The notes under the pieces are model-generated. The model was not told the DNA's origin, searched no databases, and saw only the letters and a program-made list of their open reading frames with translations. From Gorillibacterium sp. (lineage in GTDB: Bacteria; Bacillota; Bacilli; Paenibacillales; NBRC-103111): a DNA stretch of 9,591 bases. Below, in pieces: positions 5,841 to 9,591 of the stretch (its first letter is position 1; each line of letters opens with the position of its first letter). The stretch is taken from assembly GCA_014380705.1 (NCBI GenBank), contig JACMJI010000047.1, forward strand, positions 1-9,591, in the 5' to 3' direction. Position numbers and translations under genes: made by a program.

Positions 5841-7593
5841 TGGCTTCTCCTCCCTTCTCCATCGGAATATGAAATGATAACGAGGTCCCCTGGCCTAGTA
5901 TGCTCTCCACCTTAAGACTATAAATTTCCCCATACTCGGCTCGAATAATGTTACTGACAAATTTAAGCCCAATTCCGAGACCTGCTTTACCTGGGTTACC
6001 ATTCCCTTCGAGGAGTTGGTCTAATTCCTGTTTTGTCATACCGTCACCATCATCCCGCACAACGACATGCATGAGACCTTGATTATTCGGCTTGACGCTG
6101 ACGAAGATCGTCCCGTCTTTATTGCGGAACCCATGATACATGGCATTTTCCACCAGCGGCTGAAGGAGGAATCTTGGAATCTGACAATCCTCCGTCTCTG
6201 GATCCACATCTATGCTTACATTGAAGTGACTATCGTACCGAATTTGCTGCAACGCAACGTAATCCTTTAAATTCTCAATTTCCTGTTTGACGGTTACCAT
6301 CAAGCCCTCTTTGCCCAAATTGTAATGCAATATCCGGGTAAAATGGGCAACTAGCTTAACCAAATCCTCTTGTCCGGACATCTTGGCTAAAACCTGTACG
6401 GTGTTCAACGTATTATGAATAAAGTGGGGGTTAATCTGGTACATCAGCTTTTCAATTTCAAGCAGCCGCTTGTTTTTCTCTTTCTCCTCCACCTCGACCA
6501 CTAAATCTCCAATCCGCTGCCTCATCCGATAGAACCTGAACAATAGCTCGTCGAATTCCAGCAGATTCATATAGCTTTCCTTCGCTATCGGCAGATTATT
6601 GGCCACGGCATTGATTTCTTTCCTGAACACTTGGATCGGACGGTACACAATCCTCCAGACCTGGTAAGCAATCAGTAAGCTAAGAACCAGATTAAAGAGT
6701 GCCACGAACCAAAAATTCTTTAACCATTGTCGGAGCTCATAATGGTAATCTCCTTTGCCAATGGCTACATACATCGTCCATTCCCCGCTCCCCTTGCTGG
6801 GAAAAAGCATTTGATCTTGATAAGCAGTGCTTTTCATACCGGTGGTGTTAGGGGGTAATAGGGTTCCCAAGGGAAAATGCTCTGCATCCTCTGTGTAGGT
6901 TATTCTGTTCTCATTATTAGTCAAAAGGTGGACGACCGGACGACCGTACTGCATAGAACTGAGTAATCTCGGAAATAGCGCATAATTCGTTTCTACATAT
7001 ACCTGAATGGGTATCCCATTGTCGCTTTCCGTCTGTCGGAGGATAGAGAAAGACAATTCTTTACTATTTGAGCTGCCGAAAGGATTATAGGTTGCATGGG
7101 GGGCGTAATACTTCAGCCCTCTTCGTTCAGATAGGATAGGGACATCCTGAAGGTTCAATGGCTGCCTTACGGGATAGTTGCGGAACAAGACCTCCCCCGT
7201 GTCGGTGCGCATAATCAGAATAATTCCGATGTTCGGATTCGTAAAATTAATTAGACTCATAGTGGTGTTTATCTCTACTTGAATATCTCTTTGGCTCAGT
7301 GGATCATCGTTCAACTCTAGATACCGCTCAATCAATTTGACGACTCTTCCGTTAAGAGAAAGCTGTTGAGAAGTAAAATTAAGATTGTTAAGTGTATTTT
7401 CAACGTTAATCCGTTCTTTCTCCAACGTTTCCATGAAACCCTTTTCAATTTTATTAACGAGCAGGGAATTGATGGAATAGTACGAGACTCCCCCAAGAAT
7501 GGTTAGCGGCAATAAGGAGCTGATAAGAAGCATGACGATAATGCGACCGCGAAAGGTACGCCGAAAGAACGTGTAAAATTCTGTTATTCTCAT
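5818..7593 (-). CDS. YesM-type sensor histidine kinase
   Basis: This 591-residue membrane kinase phosphorylates the adjacent response regulator. A first membrane helix (about 18-40) and a second (about 294-313) flank an extracellular sensor region of some 250 residues, consistent with a dCache-like ligand domain. A HAMP-like linker follows (about 314-366) and a short coiled region rich in Glu/Lys (366-385). The His_kinase box is YQINPHFIHNTLNTVQ with phospho-acceptor H390. The ATPase domain shows the N box (QPLVENAMYHGF, N483), G1 (RDDGDGM, 513-519) and G2 (GLGIGL, 538-543). The start is ATG 7591-7593 with AAAGGAG (7602-7608) 8 nt upstream. A TTG at 7618-7620 would add nine residues and place the RBS inside the gene, so I reject it. 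The stop overlaps the next gene by 23 nt. The ligand is probably the imported oligosaccharide or the loaded binding protein. Confidence 0.95.
   Translation of the reverse strand: MRITEFYTFFRRTFRGRIIVMLLISSLLPLTILGGVSYYSINSLLVNKIEKGFMETLEKERINVENTLNNLNFTSQQLSLNGRVVKLIERYLELNDDPLSQRDIQVEINTTMSLINFTNPNIGIILIMRTDTGEVLFRNYPVRQPLNLQDVPILSERRGLKYYAPHATYNPFGSSNSKELSFSILRQTESDNGIPIQVYVETNYALFPRLLSSMQYGRPVVHLLTNNENRITYTEDAEHFPLGTLLPPNTTGMKSTAYQDQMLFPSKGSGEWTMYVAIGKGDYHYELRQWLKNFWFVALFNLVLSLLIAYQVWRIVYRPIQVFRKEINAVANNLPIAKESYMNLLEFDELLFRFYRMRQRIGDLVVEVEEKEKNKRLLEIEKLMYQINPHFIHNTLNTVQVLAKMSGQEDLVKLVAHFTRILHYNLGKEGLMVTVKQEIENLKDYVALQQIRYDSHFNVSIDVDPETEDCQIPRFLLQPLVENAMYHGFRNKDGTIFVSVKPNNQGLMHVVVRDDGDGMTKQELDQLLEGNGNPGKAGLGIGLKFVSNIIRAEYGEIYSLKVESILGQGTSLSFHIPMEKGGEAIDPDASR
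5849..5854 (-). promoter_or_regulatory. RBS supporting the TTG start of the response regulator
   Basis: GGGAGG lies 8 nt before TTG 5838-5840, inside the last codons of the kinase gene. It is the strongest Shine-Dalgarno sequence nearby and fixes the non-ATG start. Confidence 0.75.
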
Positions 7594-7601
7594 GATTCCT
7601 G

Positions 7602-7608
7602 CTCCTTT
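7602..7608 (-). promoter_or_regulatory. RBS fixing the kinase start
   Basis: AAAGGAG on the minus strand, 8 nt before ATG 7591-7593. It decides for this ATG over the upstream TTG at 7618-7620. Confidence 0.75.
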
Positions 7609-7634
7609 CCTGAAAATCAAATATCACAACTTTC

Positions 7635-7663
7635 ATTATAGATAACTCATAAAAAAAAGAGAA
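7635..7663 (-). promoter_or_regulatory. Candidate activator-dependent promoter of the kinase/regulator operon
   Basis: TATAAT (7635-7640, minus strand) is a perfect -10. At 17-bp spacing the -35 position (7658-7663) reads TTCTCT, far from TTGACA. The predicted start is near 7628, giving a 35-nt leader. A good -10 with a poor -35, with three repeated motifs immediately upstream, fits an activated promoter. Confidence 0.5.
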
Positions 7664-7677
7664 GCCACGGCCTCCCC

Positions 7678-7731
7678 GAAAAATGTATCCATTATGGAGA
7701 AAAATGTATTCTGCATTATAGAGAAAAATGT
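7678..7731. promoter_or_regulatory. Three direct GAAAAATGT repeats: operator candidate
   Basis: GAAAAATGT occurs at 7678-7686, 7699-7707 and 7723-7731, all in one orientation, with starts 21 and 24 bp apart (about two helical turns). The last two belong to an 18-bp direct repeat, CATTATRGAGAAAAATGT (7690-7707 and 7714-7731). They lie at about -50, -71 and -95 from the predicted kinase-operon start. The same core is present as an inverted pair before the importer operon, with its proximal copy almost exactly one helical turn further from the -10. The repeats are seen directly; binding by the YesN-type regulator is inferred. A dispersed intergenic repeat is the main alternative. Confidence 0.55.
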
Positions 7732-7812
7732 TGTTGCCACCTGCAAGTCAGCATAAGGAAGGAATCGTCGGCGAAAAAACTTGTTTTCAGAATATCGTGA
7801 AAGTCGATTTAC

Positions 7813-8003
7813 AAATAGATGGAAAACTCCAGCTATTTCATCGTAAAACACCTATTTTTCTACAAATAGATGGATATCTCCATCTATTTGATTAGGATTT
7901 TCGCTAAAATTGCACAAGACCCTCGATATAAATGGGTTTTTCCATCTAAATTAAATAATATGTTATAGAACTACGGGAATAGATGGAGAAATCCAATTAT
8001 TTG
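7813..8003. repeat. Array of four 26-bp imperfect palindromes
   Basis: Four units share an 11-bp arm, 4-bp loop, 11-bp arm design, with arms like AAATAGATGGA / TCCATCTATTT. They lie at 7813-7838 (loop AAAC, one mismatch), 7864-7889 (loop TATC, perfect, extending to 12 bp at 7863-7890), 7926-7951 (loop TTTT, three mismatches) and 7977-8002 (loop GAAA, degenerate). Starts are 51, 62 and 51 bp apart. The intervening 25, 36 and 25 bp are AT-rich and unlike each other. The loops differ while the stems are kept, as in structured intergenic repeats. No gene is apparent. The function is unknown: REP/MITE-like dispersed repeats or an operator array are both possible. Confidence 0.75.
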
Positions 8004-8130
8004 TCCCTCCACTTATAATTTTTTTCATTTTCAAATAAATTGAATTACACGAGCAAACTTTATTTTGATATATTTACCATAAAAGTTTGCGCTTGCTTGA
8101 TTCACTTTTGTTTAGTCTCCATGCAGCAAC
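8004..8130. other. AT-rich intergenic stretch with a 9-bp inverted repeat
   Basis: GCAAACTTT (8053-8061) and AAAGTTTGC (8082-8090) form an inverted repeat with a 20-bp spacer. The right arm overlaps a weaker cre-like match on the minus strand (8084-8097, 11 of 14), which shares the 10-mer GTTTGCGCTT with the importer cre site. I find no convincing promoter or gene here. Confidence 0.4.
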
Positions 8131-8171
8131 AAAAAACCCGTATTATTCAAATTGAATAATACGGGTTTTTT
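8131..8171 (-). terminator. Bidirectional intrinsic terminator after tyrS
   Basis: CCCGTATTATTCAA (8137-8150) and its exact complement TTGAATAATACGGG (8152-8165) form a 14-bp perfect stem around a single central A. In practice the loop will open by a few bases. Six A on the left (8131-8136) and six T on the right (8166-8171) give a U tract on either strand. It lies about 135 nt downstream of the tyrS stop and insulates tyrS from the sensor operon. Confidence 0.9.
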
Positions 8172-8305
8172 AGGCTTTAATGACAAGAATACGCAGAGAA
8201 AACTCAGGTCTTCCTGTCACCTACCTATAGTAGGCCTCTCATTCAGCGATTAGCGAAAGAGGGATTAGTTTATGCTATTTACCTTTTTGTGGATATCCCC
8301 TAATA
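8172..8305 (-). other. tyrS 3' untranslated region, no gene seen
   Basis: This is 134 bp between the tyrS stop and its terminator. Short plus-strand frames exist, one reading RPLIQRLAKEGLVYA near 8230-8275, but there is no start, RBS or recognisable family. A small CCTAC/GTAGG palindrome lies near 8220-8234. I see nothing else. Confidence 0.4.
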
Positions 8306-9568
8306 TTACCCCTCAAACTTGACAAGAAAGTAATTCTTCTTGCCCCTGCGTATAACTAGGTACGCCCCTCCGATACGCCCAAGGCTCTCCACTAACACGC
8401 CTAAATCTGTTACCTTGGTACCATTTACTGTAACGGCTCCGCTCTCGATATCCTGCCTGGCTTGGCGTTTGGAAGGAGCAGCTTTAATCGTAACAAGCAG
8501 ATCAACCAGTGCCAGCTCCTCTTCCCCAATTGTTGTAACCGGGGCATCGATAAAAGCTTCCTCGATTTCGATCTGGCTCAGGTCCTGTACATTGCCGCTA
8601 AACAATGCTTGTGTAATGTTCAACGCACTTTGCAGCGCTTCTTCTCCGTGAACAAGTTTTGTCACATCAGCTGCTAGGACCCGTTGGGCTTCGCGCTTCT
8701 CGGGCTGCTGGCAAACCTCTTCTTCCAAGCGAGTAATTTCCTCAGGCTCTAGGAAAGTGAAATATTTGAGGAAGCGAATGACATCATTATCATCCGTATT
8801 AATCCAGAACTGATAGAACGGGTAGGGGGACGTTTTGTTCGCATCTAACCATACCGTTCCACCAGCTGTTTTACCAAACTTCGTCCCATCACTCTTGGTG
8901 ATCAGCGGCATCGTTAACCCGAAAGCTTGGTTCTCCGTGCTCCGCCCGATCAGCTCCAACCCTGCAGTAATATTGCCCCACTGATCGCTCCCACCAATCT
9001 GCAAGGAACAATTCTTGGTTTGATTTAACTGCAGAAAATCGTAGGACTGCAGAATCATGTAGCTAAATTCGGTGAATGAGATCCCGTTTGCGATCCGGGA
9101 ATCTACAGAATCCTTCGCTAGCATGTAATTGACCGTAAAGTTTTTACCAATATCCCTCAAAAAATCAATTAAGGAAAGCGACCCGAGCCAGTCATAGTTG
9201 TTAACGAGCTGTGCTGGGTTCTCGCAAGCGTCCGAGAAATCTAAAAACCGCGACAATTGATTCTTGAGACTTAGGCTCCACTGCTCCACGACATCTACGG
9301 TATTCAGTGAACGCTCTGTTGCTCTACCGCTTGGGTCTCCAATCAATCCCGTGCCGCCACCGACAAGAGCTAACGGAATATGCCCAGCGAGTTGAAACCG
9401 CAGCAAGGTCAAGATCGGCAGCAAGCTCCCGATGTGCAGGCTGTCCGCTGTTGGGTCGAAGCCACAATAGAGCGTCACACGCTCTGCCGCAAGCTTTTTT
9501 TCCAGTTCTTCTCGGTTAGTAACCTGGTATATTAGACCTCTGTATTCCAAATCCTGCAAAATGTTCAT
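8306..9568 (-). CDS. tyrS: Tyrosyl-tRNA synthetase
   Basis: This 420-residue cytoplasmic class I enzyme charges tRNA-Tyr with tyrosine using ATP. The Rossmann catalytic core holds YCGFDPT (34-40), the first signature as HIGS (45-48), the tyrosine-recognition helix around YMILQSYDF (170-178), GGSDQWGN (192-199) and the second signature as KFGKT (230-234, the bacterial TyrRS form of KMSKS). Numbering matches Geobacillus stearothermophilus TyrRS almost exactly through the core. The C-terminal S4-like RNA-binding domain is visible at about 350-415 (SKRQARQDIESGAVTVNG). The length is normal for the TyrS type. ATG 9566-9568 has AAAAGGAG (9577-9584) 8 nt upstream. The first signature ends in Ser instead of the usual His or Asn. 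A T-box leader is common before tyrS in Bacillota but would lie outside this window. Confidence 0.98.
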   Translation of the reverse strand: MNILQDLEYRGLIYQVTNREELEKKLAAERVTLYCGFDPTADSLHIGSLLPILTLLRFQLAGHIPLALVGGGTGLIGDPSGRATERSLNTVDVVEQWSLSLKNQLSRFLDFSDACENPAQLVNNYDWLGSLSLIDFLRDIGKNFTVNYMLAKDSVDSRIANGISFTEFSYMILQSYDFLQLNQTKNCSLQIGGSDQWGNITAGLELIGRSTENQAFGLTMPLITKSDGTKFGKTAGGTVWLDANKTSPYPFYQFWINTDDNDVIRFLKYFTFLEPEEITRLEEEVCQQPEKREAQRVLAADVTKLVHGEEALQSALNITQALFSGNVQDLSQIEIEEAFIDAPVTTIGEEELALVDLLVTIKAAPSKRQARQDIESGAVTVNGTKVTDLGVLVESLGRIGGAYLVIRRGKKNYFLVKFEG

Positions 9569-9576
9569 CTTCTGGT

Positions 9577-9584
9577 CTCCTTTT
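9577..9584 (-). promoter_or_regulatory. RBS of tyrS
   Basis: AAAAGGAG on the minus strand, 8 nt before the tyrS ATG, supports this start. The promoter and any T-box lie beyond the window edge. Confidence 0.7.
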
Positions 9585-9591
9585 CGCTATA

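Noticed and set aside
7636..7851. Minus-strand 71-residue open frame upstream of the kinase gene
   Set aside because: It is made largely of the GAAAAATGT repeats and palindrome DNA, has no recognisable domain, and covers the candidate promoter. It is better explained as regulatory or repeat sequence.
7813..8003. Possible CRISPR array
   Set aside because: Only four diverged palindromic units, intervening segments of 25, 36 and 25 bp, and no cas genes.
8226..8303. Plus-strand fragment resembling a winged-helix segment (RPLIQRLAKEGLVYA)
   Set aside because: Too short, no start or RBS, no flanking domain. The resemblance is too weak to call a pseudogene.

Overview
The window looks like chromosomal DNA of a low-to-mid GC Bacillota, most likely Paenibacillus or a close relative. 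The evidence is strong AGGAGG-type ribosome binding sites, TTG/GTG starts, a YesM/YesN-type two-component system beside an LplA/LplB/LplC-type sugar importer, and a bacterial TyrRS. The genus is an inference. Every convincing gene lies on the minus strand, so the biological order runs from high to low coordinates.

Layout in transcription order. (1) 8306-9568 is tyrS, complete, followed by a near-perfect bidirectional terminator (8131-8171). (2) About 710 bp without a convincing gene (7594-8305) holds an inverted repeat, four copies of a 26-bp palindrome at 51/62/51-bp pitch (7813-8003), and three direct copies of GAAAAATGT in front of a candidate promoter. (3) 5818-7593 (YesM-type histidine kinase) and 4464-5840 (YesN-type response regulator) overlap by 23 nt. 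(4) A 187-bp gap (4277-4463) carries a promoter, a cre-like CcpA site and an inverted pair of the same GAAAAATGT motif. (5) A lipoprotein sugar-binding protein (2579-4276), then two permeases (1612-2505 and 709-1593), form one operon with a hairpin after the binding-protein gene and a strong hairpin terminator at 564-608. (6) 129-519 is the broken C-terminal remnant of a GH78 alpha-L-rhamnosidase.

The likely logic is that the kinase senses an extracellular oligosaccharide or the loaded binding protein, the AraC-type regulator activates its own operon and the importer, and the importer takes up an oligosaccharide. CcpA may silence the importer when preferred sugars are present. No ATPase is encoded, so a shared MsmX-type ATPase is expected. 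The GH78 remnant suggests a rhamnose-containing polymer such as rhamnogalacturonan or a plant/bacterial rhamnoside as the ancestral substrate. This is contextual inference only.

I do not see an undescribed defence or mobile system. The most useful new observations are the GAAAAATGT motif shared by the two promoters (a candidate YesN-type operator), the regularly spaced palindrome array, and the decayed rhamnosidase at the end of an intact transport operon.
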